A DNA stretch of 64,000 bases from Pseudoxanthomonas daejeonensis. GTDB taxonomy: Bacteria > Pseudomonadota > Gammaproteobacteria > Xanthomonadales > Xanthomonadaceae. Positions 37,436-46,192 of this stretch are shown here, piece after piece. Every line of letters begins with the position of its first letter. Within the stretch, counting starts at the first letter, position 1. A model generated the notes under the pieces. That model searched no databases. It had not been told where the DNA came from and saw nothing but the letters and a program-made list of their open reading frames with translations. Where the stretch lies: assembly GCF_010093205.1 (NCBI RefSeq), contig NZ_PDWN01000014.1, positions 46,581-110,580 on the forward strand, in the 5' to 3' direction. The translations under genes and the position numbers were made by a program.

Positions 37436-38898
37436 CCGAACCACCCGTGCAGCATCCAGCCGCCCTGCCCGCTCCCCTGCTCACCGGGCGGCGCGAAGGC
37501 CCAGGCCTGCTGCCCCTGCGCGGTTTCCAGCACGTAGTAGTCGCGGCGCGCGTCGGCATCGTCCCACCAGCCGCTTTCCAGCCGCTCCGGACCGGAGAGG
37601 ATCCGCGTCGCGCCGCGCAGCGGGACGGGCTGCGGCAACAGCCAGCCCGGGCGCGGCGGACGCGACGGTGCGGTGGCGATCTTCGACTCGTCGCCCTGCA
37701 CGCGTCGCCAGGCCCGTTCCGGGCGCGGATCACCGCCGGGCGCCAGCCGGTACACCGCCTCGTCGCCCAGTCGCGCGCGCAGGCGTTCGCGCAGCTGCGG
37801 CCACGGCAACTGCTGCTGGTTGCGGGTGTCGAACAGGTCGCGGCTGGCCGGCACGAACGGCGGCAGCTGGCGCGCCAGCAGGCGCATGGCGACCACCGGC
37901 GCGGGAATCTGCACCCGTTCCAGGCGGCTGCGCGCCAGTTCGAACAGCATCGCCTGCTCGCGCTCGGCGGCGAGCAGGCCGACCTCGACATCGGTGTGCG
38001 CACTGCCCGCGCCCATGCCCGCATGCCCTGGCCCCTGCATGCGTTCGTGTTCAAGCCGCAACACGAAGCGCTGCACGCCGCCGTCGCGGATCGACAGGAA
38101 GGTGCACAGGTCGCCGACCAGGCGACGCAACGGGAACAGCAGCGCGGTGTGGCTTTCGACCTCGTAGCCCAGCTCGACCCGCGCGTCGAAGTGGTCCGGT
38201 GGCTGGTAGTACTCGAGCGGATCGTCGGCCTGGCCGTACATCCGGTCCAGGTGCTCCAGCAACGGCAGGCCGAAGCGGCGGCGCAGGGCATCGCGCGGCA
38301 GCGCGCGCAGCGTGCGCAGGTCGGTAATCCCCATGCGTTGCAGGCGCGTGCCCAGCCCGTCCGGCAGGCAGGCGCGGCGCACCGGCACCTGGTCCAGTTG
38401 CGTGGCCAGGGTCGCCGCATGCGGGATCGCCAGGCCGTCGCGCAGCCCGGCCAGCACCCGCGCCGCGCGCGGCGTCGGCGCCAGCGCGATGCGGTGGCGG
38501 AAACCGAGCGCATCGAGTTCCCCGCGCAGCCGCGCTTCGATCCGTGGCCACGGCCCGAGCAGGCTGAAGCTGCCGCGCACTTCCAGCAGCAGGCAGCCCG
38601 GCCACTGCATGCTGACCAGCGAACTGTGCCGGTAGGCCCACGCCGCCAGGAACCGGTGCACGCGCGCGACCGAGGCTTCGTCGTACTCGACCATCGCGAA
38701 GTCGCGCAGCAGCGCGTGCGCGGCGACCAGGCGCATGCCCGGCGCCAGGCCGGCCGCAGCAGCGGCGGCATTCACCGCATGCAGGGTGCGCAGCTGCGCC
38801 GGACCGTCGACCAGGGCCAGCGGCGCCCGCGGATCAGGCCGGCGGCGGAGGACGGCGTCGAGCGCCAGTTGCGGCAGCAGTACACAGGCCCAGAGCAT
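37432..38898 (-). CDS. imuB: ImuB, inactive Y-family polymerase-like mutasome factor
   Basis: A 488-residue protein with the Y-family polymerase fold order. It opens [19 protein letters not shown] with Leu/Pro replacing the catalytic acidic residues, so it should not polymerise. The central [16 protein letters not shown] region and a C-terminal part (about 360-488) that binds ImuA/ImuC and the beta clamp follow family layout. A beta-clamp-type QQLPWP is seen near residue 378. The start is the ATG at 38898, 9 bases after the imuA stop. It links the clamp to DnaE2 (ImuC), which follows by ATGA overlap. Confidence 0.93.
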   Translation of the reverse strand: MLWACVLLPQLALDAVLRRRPDPRAPLALVDGPAQLRTLHAVNAAAAAAGLAPGMRLVAAHALLRDFAMVEYDEASVARVHRFLAAWAYRHSSLVSMQWPGCLLLEVRGSFSLLGPWPRIEARLRGELDALGFRHRIALAPTPRAARVLAGLRDGLAIPHAATLATQLDQVPVRRACLPDGLGTRLQRMGITDLRTLRALPRDALRRRFGLPLLEHLDRMYGQADDPLEYYQPPDHFDARVELGYEVESHTALLFPLRRLVGDLCTFLSIRDGGVQRFVLRLEHERMQGPGHAGMGAGSAHTDVEVGLLAAEREQAMLFELARSRLERVQIPAPVVAMRLLARQLPPFVPASRDLFDTRNQQQLPWPQLRERLRARLGDEAVYRLAPGGDPRPERAWRRVQGDESKIATAPSRPPRPGWLLPQPVPLRGATRILSGPERLESGWWDDADARRDYYVLETAQGQQAWAFAPPGEQGSGQGGWMLHGWFG

Positions 38899-38907
38899 GG
38901 CGCCACC

Positions 38908-39540
38908 TCACGCCGCGCCCAGGGCGAACGCCTGCGCCGGCGCCGGGCCACCACGGCACTTGCGCACCTGCCACACCGGCCGCTGCGCGGCTGTGTCGCG
39001 CACGCATTCCAGGCGCAGCGCCGCCGGCGAAGCATTGACCGCATGCTTGCGGTCGCGCAGGGCGAAACCCAGGCAGGCGCCGCTGTCGGCCGCCACCTGC
39101 AGGCGCCGCAGCGCCGCCGCATCGGCCTGCAGCGGCCAGCCCAGCACCGCGGCGCAGGCGCCGCTGCGCAGGCACTGTTCGAATGCCCACAACGCATCGC
39201 GCGGTCCGGCCTCGACCACCTGCAACCCCGCCAGGTCCACGCCGGCAGCCTGCCAGGCCGGCGCATACGGGATGTAGGGCGGCGCGACCAGGGCGACGGT
39301 GCCGCCGTCGCGGGTGATCCGCGCCAGCGTCGGCAGCAGCAGCGAAAGTTCGCCGACGCCATCGGCCGGCAGCAGCAGCTCGGTCAGCGCACGGCGCGGC
39401 CAGCCGCCCTGCGGCAGCAAGGCGTCCAGCGCGGCGTGGCCGGTCGGCTCGCCATCGGCCGGGATCGCGGCCCGGCGGCCGGCATGCCACAGCGTGCGCG
39501 CGGCCAGCAGGGATTCGATGGCAACCACGGACGCGGCCAT
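38908..39540 (-). CDS. imuA: ImuA, RecA/SulA-like mutasome factor
   Basis: A 210-residue protein of the SulA/RecA-like ImuA family. LTELLLPADGVGELSLLLPTLARI stands where the RecA Walker loop would be, and ALVAPPYIPYAPAW and LRLQVAADSG-type motifs follow. It partners ImuB in the DnaE2 mutasome. The ATG at 39540 starts 1 base after the lexA2 stop. The RecA-like fold is known for the family; the Walker loop is not canonical here. Confidence 0.9.
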   Translation of the reverse strand: MAASVVAIESLLAARTLWHAGRRAAIPADGEPTGHAALDALLPQGGWPRRALTELLLPADGVGELSLLLPTLARITRDGGTVALVAPPYIPYAPAWQAAGVDLAGLQVVEAGPRDALWAFEQCLRSGACAAVLGWPLQADAAALRRLQVAADSGACLGFALRDRKHAVNASPAALRLECVRDTAAQRPVWQVRKCRGGPAPAQAFALGAA

Positions 39541-39541
39541 T

Positions 39542-40207
39542 TCAGCCCTTCCGCACCAGGCCGCAGTACACGCCCTCGATGGCGAAGTCCTGGCCCGGCT
39601 CCACCTCGATCGGCGCATGCACCGGATTGCGTGGCAAAAGGCGGATCGTCCGCCGCATGCGCTGCAGCCGCTTGATGGTCAGCTCGCCATCGATCCGGGC
39701 GACCACGGTCTGGCCGTCGCGCGCCTCCGGCGTGCGGTGCACGCCGACCAGGTCGCCGTCGAGGATGCCGTCGTCGATCATCGAATCGCCCTGCACACGC
39801 AGCAGGTAATCGGGCCGCGGCGAGAACAGGCGCCGGTCCAGCCACAGCTGGCTGTCCGGATCGGTGAAGCCCGCTCCCGCAAGCATCCCGGACCGGGCCA
39901 TGCCCTCGGCACTGATGGGCGTGCCGGCCGCGACCCGGCCCAGCACCGGCAGCGGCAGCAGGTCGGCGCCACCACCGGGCAGGCGCAGGCCGCGCTTCTG
40001 CCCCGGCGCCTGCTCCAGCAGGCCCTCGGCCAGCAAGGCCTGCACGTGCTTCTGCGCGGCGTTGCGCGAGGCGAAGCCGAAGGCCAGCGCGATCTCGGCC
40101 AGGCTGGGCGCGCGCCCGGCGGCCAGTTCGGCGCGCAGGAAGGCCAGCACGGCGGCGCGCTGGGGCGGAAGGGTCGGCGGAACGTCGGCGGGGCTCATGG
40201 TGTACAT
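39542..40207 (-). CDS. lexA2: LexA repressor (LexA2 type) heading the imuA-imuB-dnaE2 operon
   Basis: A 221-residue repressor. The N-terminal winged helix-turn-helix (about 20-75) has APSLAEIALAFGFASRNAAQKHVQAL as recognition region. The cleavage site is Ala-Gly in RVAAGTP, with catalytic Ser in GDSMIDDGILDGD and catalytic Lys in GELTIKRL. After DNA damage RecA filaments trigger self-cleavage. The ATG at 40207 has GGAAGG about 8 bases upstream; the ATG at 40198 is an alternative. A perfect dyad covers the start codon. The name lexA2 is by position at the head of the cassette, as described for other gammaproteobacteria. Confidence 0.93.
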   Translation of the reverse strand: MYTMSPADVPPTLPPQRAAVLAFLRAELAAGRAPSLAEIALAFGFASRNAAQKHVQALLAEGLLEQAPGQKRGLRLPGGGADLLPLPVLGRVAAGTPISAEGMARSGMLAGAGFTDPDSQLWLDRRLFSPRPDYLLRVQGDSMIDDGILDGDLVGVHRTPEARDGQTVVARIDGELTIKRLQRMRRTIRLLPRNPVHAPIEVEPGQDFAIEGVYCGLVRKG

Positions 40208-40216
40208 TTGTACACC
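40199..40216. promoter_or_regulatory. Probable LexA2 operator over the lexA2 start codon
   Basis: A perfect 8-2-8 dyad GGTGTACA TT TGTACACC spans the start codon of lexA2 at 40207-40205 and lies directly 3' of its GGAAGG ribosome site. LexA2-type proteins recognise GTAC-containing palindromes. Repression would occlude the transcript start or the early gene. Confidence 0.8.
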
Positions 40217-40345
40217 TTCCGGTCTCGCCACGCGAGATCCAGGCCGTTCATGCAGCGTCTTTTCAGCGCAATGCTGGACTCGCCCACCGTGCGGCTGGTG
40301 CATGCAGCGCGGAGCACGGGAGGCCTCCCCGCACCTGCTTTGCCC

Positions 40346-40447
40346 TCGGTGTCGCGGTCATGCCCGCTCCTACAAGAGCGGGATGCAGCAACGCCTGCTT
40401 GCCCGGGACGCCCGCTCCTGTAGGAGCGGGCATGACCGCGACACCGA
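40346..40447. repeat. Paired inverted copies of the 29-bp dispersed repeat
   Basis: The 29-mer beginning TGTAGGAGCGGGCATGACCG is present inverted at 40346-40374 and direct at 40419-40447. It is an exact match to 16733-16761. It fills most of the 290-base gap between lexA2 and the GH30 gene, which holds no gene. Confidence 0.85.
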
Positions 40448-40498
40448 CGCCAACCGGAACACCACGCGCCTCCCTACTACCGAGGCGCCACGCCGCGC

Positions 40499-41938
40499 TC
40501 AATGCACCAGCGTCTGGATCGCATGCGCGGGGATGGTCACCCGGGTCGAGGCGGTGCCGACGTAGTAGTTGTAGGTCAGCTCCACGTCGGTCGGGTTCAT
40601 CACCACGGTGGCCAGCGTGCCGTCGCCGTTGACGAAGGCGGTCGACAGCAGGTTGCTGCGGCTGCTCGATGAGCTGATCCGCTGCGCGCCCGGGCGCAGG
40701 AACTTGCTGAAGTGGCCGATGTACCAGTAGCTGGGCGTGTAGACCAGCTCGCCGGTGCGGGTGTCGGCATGGATCGGCGAGAAGCAGTAGTTGCCGACGT
40801 GGTTCGGCCCACCGTTCTCGTCCAGCAGCATGTTCCAGTCGATCCAGCCCGACGCCCCGTTGTTGAGGTCGTTGATGATCGAGGTGCCGTAGCGTTCGCC
40901 GTTGGCCCAGCGCTGCACCTGCGCCCAGTCGAACTTCTCGACCGTAGCTTCGGTCAGCAGCAGCACCTTGTCCGGATACGACTCGTGCACGCGATGCACG
41001 TTCTCGAACATCGGGTCGAAGCCGGCCCAGGTCTCGTACCAGTGGAAGCCCATGCCCCACGCGTACTTCGATGCTTCCGGATCGCCGAAGATCACGTTGG
41101 CACGATGGACCATCATGTCGCGGTTGTGGTCCCACACCACGATCTTGGTGTCCGGATGCGCGCTGGCCTTGATGGTCGGGCCGAGGTGGTTCTTGAGGAA
41201 GTCGCGCTCCTCTTCGGCCGTGTACAGCATCGACTCCCAGGTCTGCTTGGCCATCGGCTCGTTCTGCAGGCTGATCGACCAGATCGGGATGCCCTCGGCG
41301 GTATAGGCGTCGATGAACTTCGTGTAGTACTGCGCCCAGGCTGCGGCGTACTCGGGCAGCAGCTTGCCGCCCTGGAGCATGTGCTTGGTGTCCTTCATGA
41401 AGGCCGGCGCGCTCCACGGGCTGGCCATCATCGGCAGCGTGCCGCCGGCGGCGGCGATCGCGCGCTTGATCATCGGGATCCGGAACGTGCGGTCGTGCCC
41501 GATGGAGAAGCTCTTCAGCTCCTTGTCGCCTTCCTCGATGTAAGTATAGCTGCCGCTGGCGAAGTCCGAGCTGTGGATCGTGGTGCGCGCCAGCGTGTAG
41601 CCGATGCCCTTCTCGGTGTCGTAGTAGGCGCGCAGCAGCTCGGCCTGGCGTTTGGCGTCGAGCTTGGCGAAGGTCTCTGCGGTGGCGTCGGTGATCGCGC
41701 CGCCGATGCCCAGGAAATTCTGGAAGCGCCTTCGCGGCTCGACGAAGATCGAATTCTCGCCCTCGGTCAGCGCATGGCCCTGCGCCAGCGGCGCGGTGCG
41801 GCTGCGCGCCATCTGCTGCTTCGCTCCCTGCGCCGTGGTGTAGATGGTGACCACTTCGCCTGCACCCGCCTTCTTGGTCTCGGCCGCATGCGCCGGCAGC
41901 GCCAGCATGACGAGCGCTGCCATCAGAATGGACTTCAC
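40499..41938 (-). CDS. GH30 glycoside hydrolase (glucosylceramidase-like), secreted
   Basis: A 479-residue protein. The signal peptide of about 18 residues ends PAHA. The catalytic (beta/alpha)8 domain contains FLGIGGAITDATAE, acid/base E227 in SLQNEP and nucleophile E330 in LLTEATVE, with the C-terminal beta domain ending ...IPAHAIQTLVH. The family cleaves beta-glucosides or related linkages (glucosylceramide, beta-1,6-glucan). The start is GTG at 41938 with a strong AGGAGGGGAG site upstream; the later ATG at 41923 would shorten the signal peptide. Its substrate is not determined. It lies downstream of the PlpD-type gene (92-base gap) on the same strand. Confidence 0.9.
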   Translation of the reverse strand: MKSILMAALVMLALPAHAAETKKAGAGEVVTIYTTAQGAKQQMARSRTAPLAQGHALTEGENSIFVEPRRRFQNFLGIGGAITDATAETFAKLDAKRQAELLRAYYDTEKGIGYTLARTTIHSSDFASGSYTYIEEGDKELKSFSIGHDRTFRIPMIKRAIAAAGGTLPMMASPWSAPAFMKDTKHMLQGGKLLPEYAAAWAQYYTKFIDAYTAEGIPIWSISLQNEPMAKQTWESMLYTAEEERDFLKNHLGPTIKASAHPDTKIVVWDHNRDMMVHRANVIFGDPEASKYAWGMGFHWYETWAGFDPMFENVHRVHESYPDKVLLLTEATVEKFDWAQVQRWANGERYGTSIINDLNNGASGWIDWNMLLDENGGPNHVGNYCFSPIHADTRTGELVYTPSYWYIGHFSKFLRPGAQRISSSSSRSNLLSTAFVNGDGTLATVVMNPTDVELTYNYYVGTASTRVTIPAHAIQTLVH

Positions 41939-42030
41939 GGCTCCCCTCCTCGTTGTCGTGAACGCACGAGGGTAACCGACCACGTCCGCGCCGTGCTCGC
42001 TGTCCACCGGTCGCACTGCCAGGGCCCGCC

Positions 42031-44370
42031 TCAGAACGGCTTGCCGATCTCCAGGAACATCACGCCCTCGCCGCCTTCGCGCATGCCGTAGCCGAACAGC
42101 ATCGGCCCGATCCACGAATCGAAGCCTACGTAGGCGCTGCCGTTGAAGATGCCGTCGCTCCAGTCCATGTCGCGGCGCAGGTTCCAGGCGTTGCCATATT
42201 CCAGGGTGGAACCGACCACCGCCGAGCGGCCGAAGAACGACGCCAGCTGGTAGCTGTAACCCAGCGTCACCACCGCATAGTTCTGGCCGGTCAGCTCGTT
42301 GAAGTGGAAGCCGACCAGGCGCCCGCGCCCACCCATGCTGTAGCGCTCGTACAGCGGCAGTACGCCGGACAGGGTGGTCTGGTAACTGGCCCCGTACTGG
42401 ACCGCGTGGCGTCCGAACGGCACCGCGCCGAGCACGTCCAGCCCGGCCTCCTCGAACTCGGCTTCGCCGCCCAGCCAGCTGGCGGTGGTGCGGTAATCCA
42501 GTCGCGCCGAGTAGCCGCTGCGCGGGAAGTACAGGCTGTCGAGCCGGTCGATCGAGACGAAGCCGAACCAGGCGCCGGTGCCGACCTCCAGGTCCGGCAG
42601 CGCCGGGTTGCCGACCTCCAGGTCCGAACGCGACTCCGAACGCTGCACGCCGAGCTCGGCCGCACCGAACAGGCCGAACGTACGACCCAGGCTGAGGCGT
42701 GCCTCGCTGACGAGGGTGTCGTAGGTGGCGATGCGGTCGCCATCGTCGTTGAACAGCGGCGTGGTCCGGTTCTGTAGGCCCGCGCGCCCATAGAAGTACC
42801 AGCGCGCCTGCGGGTCGAACGGGTGGTAGTACTCGCCCCACAGGCCTGCCTGGCTGCCCAGGGCCGCCAGGATCCTCGCTTCGGCGCCGTACTCGGTGAC
42901 GGGCGAGCGCAGCAGCGCCACGCGCAGGCTCGATTCATAGGTGCCGCTGAAGTCGGTCTGCAGCAGGAAGCCGGCCTGGACATAGTTCGGGCCCTGCGGC
43001 TTCTCCCGCGCCGTGACCACCACGCCGGTGCGGCCGTCCTCCTCGACCACCTCGTAGGTGACGCTGGCGAAGGTGCCCTGGCTGTAGGCGCGCAGGGTCG
43101 CGTTCTCCAGTTCCTCCGGATCGACCGGCCGCCCGACGGGCACGTCGATGATCGCGGTGAGGACCTCGTCGGAGTAGCGGCTGTGGTTATCCAGGCGCAC
43201 GAATTCGACCACCGGCGTCGGCGGCGCCTTGAACGGGGCCGGCGGCTGCGCGCGGTAGCGCGGCAGCGCGGCCAGCCTGTCCGTGGCCGCAGCCGCGGCC
43301 TGGTCGCCGATCGCCAGCGCCTCCTTGGCCTTGGCGAAATCACCGGTGGCCACCACCGATCCCAGCTCCGGCACGATCAGCACATCGGGCTCGCGCAGCG
43401 CGGCTACCGAGGTGCGGGTGTTGCCGACGGTCAACATGCCGGTCAGCTGCGAGATCACCTGCAGGAGGCTGGCGTCCTCATCCAGGACGGTCAGCGGCGT
43501 GCCCACGTCCACCGCGATGACGATGTCGGCGCCCATCCGCCGCACGGTATCGACCGGTACCTGCTCGGCGATGCCCCCGTCGATCAGGACGTGGCCGTCG
43601 ATGACCACCGGCTGGAAGATGCCTGGCAGCGACATCGACGCACGCATCGCTTGGGCCAGGCTGCCGTGGCCGATCTCCACCACCCGGCCGGTGTTGAGGT
43701 CGGTGCCGGTGGCCCGGAACGGGATCGGCAGCTTGTCGAAGTCGCTGACCGTGCTCACCGCCAAAGTCCTGCGTTCGAACATCGACAGGATCCGCTCGCC
43801 CTGCAGCATGCCCGGGGAAACCTCGAGCTTGCCCTTGTTCAGGCCCACGCCCAGGGTGGCGACGCTGTCGCGATCATCCTGCTTGCGCCGGTAGGAACGC
43901 TCCTCGCGCGGGATGGTGTCGTCGAACAGGCGCTTCCAGTCCGTTTCCAGGACCAGCGCTTCCATGTCCTCGATCGATACGCCCGCCGCGTACAGGCCGC
44001 CGACCAGCGAGCCCATGCTGGTGCCGGCGATGCAGTCGACCGGGATCTTCAGCTCCTCCAGCTTGCGCAGCACGCTGATGTGGGCCACGCCGCGCGCACC
44101 GCCGCCGCCCAGGGCCAGGCCTATGCGCGGCCGCGAAGTGTCGCCATCGCGCTGCGGGCAGGACTGGCCGGGCGGATGCGCGCCCGGTTGCTGTTCCACC
44201 ACCGGTGCCGGCGGCACGGGAGCGGCATCGGGCGGCGTTTGCGCCGCCATCGCCGGCGCCAGGCCCAGCAGCAGGCACACGCCTGCCAATACCCTCGCCG
44301 CCTGCGTGCCTGCCAGTCGCGCTATTCCCCGGTGACGCCCGCTGCCTTCCGCCATGCTGATGCGCTCCAT
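42031..44370 (-). CDS. PlpD-type patatin-like phospholipase autotransporter (type Vd secretion)
   Basis: A 779-residue protein. A signal-like N-terminus is followed by the patatin catalytic domain: GGGGARG oxyanion loop, nucleophile S118 in GTSMGS and catalytic D264 in DGG. A POTRA-like segment (about residues 430-500) follows, then an outer-membrane beta-barrel of alternating strands ending with the C-terminal aromatic IGKPF. This is the layout of PlpD/type Vd autotransporters, where the lipase passes through or sits outside its own barrel. The ATG at 44370 was used (ATG at 44355 is an alternative). No neighbouring gene depends on it. Confidence 0.9.
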   Translation of the reverse strand: MERISMAEGSGRHRGIARLAGTQAARVLAGVCLLLGLAPAMAAQTPPDAAPVPPAPVVEQQPGAHPPGQSCPQRDGDTSRPRIGLALGGGGARGVAHISVLRKLEELKIPVDCIAGTSMGSLVGGLYAAGVSIEDMEALVLETDWKRLFDDTIPREERSYRRKQDDRDSVATLGVGLNKGKLEVSPGMLQGERILSMFERRTLAVSTVSDFDKLPIPFRATGTDLNTGRVVEIGHGSLAQAMRASMSLPGIFQPVVIDGHVLIDGGIAEQVPVDTVRRMGADIVIAVDVGTPLTVLDEDASLLQVISQLTGMLTVGNTRTSVAALREPDVLIVPELGSVVATGDFAKAKEALAIGDQAAAAATDRLAALPRYRAQPPAPFKAPPTPVVEFVRLDNHSRYSDEVLTAIIDVPVGRPVDPEELENATLRAYSQGTFASVTYEVVEEDGRTGVVVTAREKPQGPNYVQAGFLLQTDFSGTYESSLRVALLRSPVTEYGAEARILAALGSQAGLWGEYYHPFDPQARWYFYGRAGLQNRTTPLFNDDGDRIATYDTLVSEARLSLGRTFGLFGAAELGVQRSESRSDLEVGNPALPDLEVGTGAWFGFVSIDRLDSLYFPRSGYSARLDYRTTASWLGGEAEFEEAGLDVLGAVPFGRHAVQYGASYQTTLSGVLPLYERYSMGGRGRLVGFHFNELTGQNYAVVTLGYSYQLASFFGRSAVVGSTLEYGNAWNLRRDMDWSDGIFNGSAYVGFDSWIGPMLFGYGMREGGEGVMFLEIGKPF

Positions 44371-44623
44371 GATCCTCGAGGGCTCCAATACTGCGTGCGC
44401 CGGATTATGCGGATGATGCCGCCCCGATGTACGCAAGGATCCAGCCTGCTTGAAGCCACGCAGCCATCCCATCGGACCAAAGGCGCACGCGCAGGCGCAC
44501 CGCGTCGCCGACCCCACCCTTTCCACCGGAGCCGCACCCGCCTACGCGCGGCGACCGCCACGCCAGCCGCGTGGAGCCGGGCTCGCCCGGCTGCCGCCGG
44601 CGCCCCTCGCCGCGCGCCACGAC

Positions 44624-45157
44624 CTACCGCGCCGGCAGCACCCGCGGATTGCGCAGCACCAGCGCCGAGACCAGCGAGACCAGCACGCCAACCGGGAAGA
44701 TCTCGGCGAAGGTCATCGGCATGCGCACCAGCGGATTGCGGTACATCGCCTCGAAGGATGCCGCCTCCTCGACCACCCGGGCCAGGTCGGCTCCTTCGAC
44801 GCCCCTGGCCTTCGCACCTTCGACCATCGAGCTGGCGAAGAACGCGGCGAAGTCCTGGTCCATCAGCACCAGGCACAGCTCCCAGGCCGCCACGTAGAAC
44901 AGCCCCGCCACCAGGCTGATCCCCAGGCCCAGCCCGAACGCCGGCCAGAACCGGATCACCCCGCCGCCGGCCTGGTCGCGGTGGTGGCGGATGCCCACGA
45001 ACACCGCGCTCAGCGCGACCAGCATGCTCGCGAACCCCAGCGCCATGCCGTAGCCACCCGCCGGCGGCTGGCCCTGGAAGGCCAGCATCGTGGCCAGCAA
45101 AGCGCCACCGGCGACAAGCCCGGCGATCACGCCGTACTTCAGGAGAGTGCGACCCAT
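44624..45157 (-). CDS. DUF4199-family membrane protein
   Basis: A 177-residue protein with four hydrophobic segments (MGRTLLKYGVIAGLVAGG, the LVALSAVFVGIRHHRD region, FWPAFGLGLGISLVAGLFY and a C-terminal EIFPVGVLVSLVSALVL). The family has unknown function and is often near regulators. The ATG at 45157 is used. It lies downstream of the LuxR-type gene on the same strand, with a palindromic repeat between them, so the two may form a signalling pair. The 253 bases from its stop to the patatin start (44371-44623) contain no recognisable gene. Confidence 0.75.
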   Translation of the reverse strand: MGRTLLKYGVIAGLVAGGALLATMLAFQGQPPAGGYGMALGFASMLVALSAVFVGIRHHRDQAGGGVIRFWPAFGLGLGISLVAGLFYVAAWELCLVLMDQDFAAFFASSMVEGAKARGVEGADLARVVEEAASFEAMYRNPLVRMPMTFAEIFPVGVLVSLVSALVLRNPRVLPAR

Positions 45158-45270
45158 GGTGATGTCCTCGATGCGTTGGAAGAAGTCCGGATTGAGCCCG
45201 GTTGGCGCGGCCCGGGCAATCGTAGGAAAGGGTGATTGGGCCACCCTCACCCGTTTTCGTCCCGAGGCGT

Positions 45271-45335
45271 GGGCTTGCCCGGCGGTCGTTCCCTCGCGCG
45301 GCTGCACCCTTCACCCCTCGCTGCCGGGCAAGCCC
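45271..45335. repeat. Inverted repeat pair GGGCTTGCCCGGC
   Basis: GGGCTTGCCCGGC at 45271-45283 is repeated inverted at 45323-45335. Each arm is itself a small palindrome, and the core is shared with the elements in dnaE2 and near 62122. It lies in the gap between the LuxR-type gene and the DUF4199 gene and resembles a paired REP element. Confidence 0.7.
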
Positions 45336-45363
45336 GGCCCTGCGGGATCGCCGGCCACACTTC

Positions 45364-45819
45364 CTACGGCACCAGTCCCAGCTCCCGTGCCCGCCGCAGC
45401 GCATCGGTGCGGCGGCGCGCACCCAACTTCTCGAACAGGCGGGCAACGTGGGTCTTCACCGTGTTGGGCGACACGTGCAGGCGCGCGGCGATCTCCTTGT
45501 TCGAATGGCCCGCCGCGATTTCCGCCAGCACCGCCATCTCGCGCGGGCTGATGCCCAGCGCCGCCTGCGCCGGCGGATTGCCGTCGAATGCCGCAGCCGG
45601 CCCGCGCCGTCGACCCCACAACCGCGCCCCCAGCCACAGGCCCAGGGCCAGGAAGCCGGCGGCCAGCAGGACGTCATAGACCTGCGCCACATGGCTGCGG
45701 ACCAGGCGCTGGTAATCCAGCCAGGCCAGCAGACCGGTACCGGCGGCCAGCAACGCGCCATAGAGCACGGCGGGCTTCCACCAGGAGGGCAGGCGCGGAC
45801 GGGGCGGACGGGACAGCAT
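45364..45819 (-). CDS. Membrane-anchored LuxR-type regulator without receiver domain
   Basis: A 151-residue protein. Two N-terminal hydrophobic segments (about 15-33 and 47-65) replace the receiver domain, followed by a basic linker and a complete LuxR helix-turn-helix (about 87-148; LGISPREMAVLAEIAAGHSNKEIAARLHVSPNTVKTHV spans it). It could bind DNA while tethered in the membrane. The downstream DUF4199 gene may be its partner or sensor. The ATG at 45819 is at the first helix. The target is unknown. Confidence 0.8.
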   Translation of the reverse strand: MLSRPPRPRLPSWWKPAVLYGALLAAGTGLLAWLDYQRLVRSHVAQVYDVLLAAGFLALGLWLGARLWGRRRGPAAAFDGNPPAQAALGISPREMAVLAEIAAGHSNKEIAARLHVSPNTVKTHVARLFEKLGARRRTDALRRARELGLVP

Positions 45820-45934
45820 GGCCGCATGCTAAACCGCAGCGGCGCCGGCCCCATTGCCGACATTGCCTGGCCCTTCCAATGCGCAGCGGGGCTCGAGCGC
45901 CATCGCCGGACCCGCCCCCCCTCGCCCATCCGGT

Positions 45935-46192
45935 TCAATGCAGCGGACGCTGCCCGCCCGGACGCGCGTCCCGGCACCTGCGCAGAAGCTCGCGATGCTC
46001 GTTCAGCATCTTCAGCAGCCGGTTTTCCACATGGACCCGGTCCTTGGCCTGCGCATGGCCCAGGATCTCGTGCGCCAGCGCGTCGAACTGCGGCCAGAAC
46101 TGGGCCGGATGGCGAAGCTGCGTCAGCCACGGCGTGAGCATCGCGGCCAGCCGATCCAGCTCCCGGTCCAGCGAAGCGCGATCGGCGATCAC
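45935..46192 (-). CDS. Small hypothetical protein coupled to the cyclic beta-glucan synthase gene
   Basis: An 85-residue, Leu/Arg/Glu-rich, mainly helical protein without signal peptide or membrane span. The start is GTG at 46192, overlapping the stop of the upstream 8.7-kb glucan synthase gene (GTGA), which argues for real translation and functional linkage. No family was recognised. It may be a small accessory or modulator of the synthase. Confidence 0.55.
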   Translation of the reverse strand: MIADRASLDRELDRLAAMLTPWLTQLRHPAQFWPQFDALAHEILGHAQAKDRVHVENRLLKMLNEHRELLRRCRDARPGGQRPLH

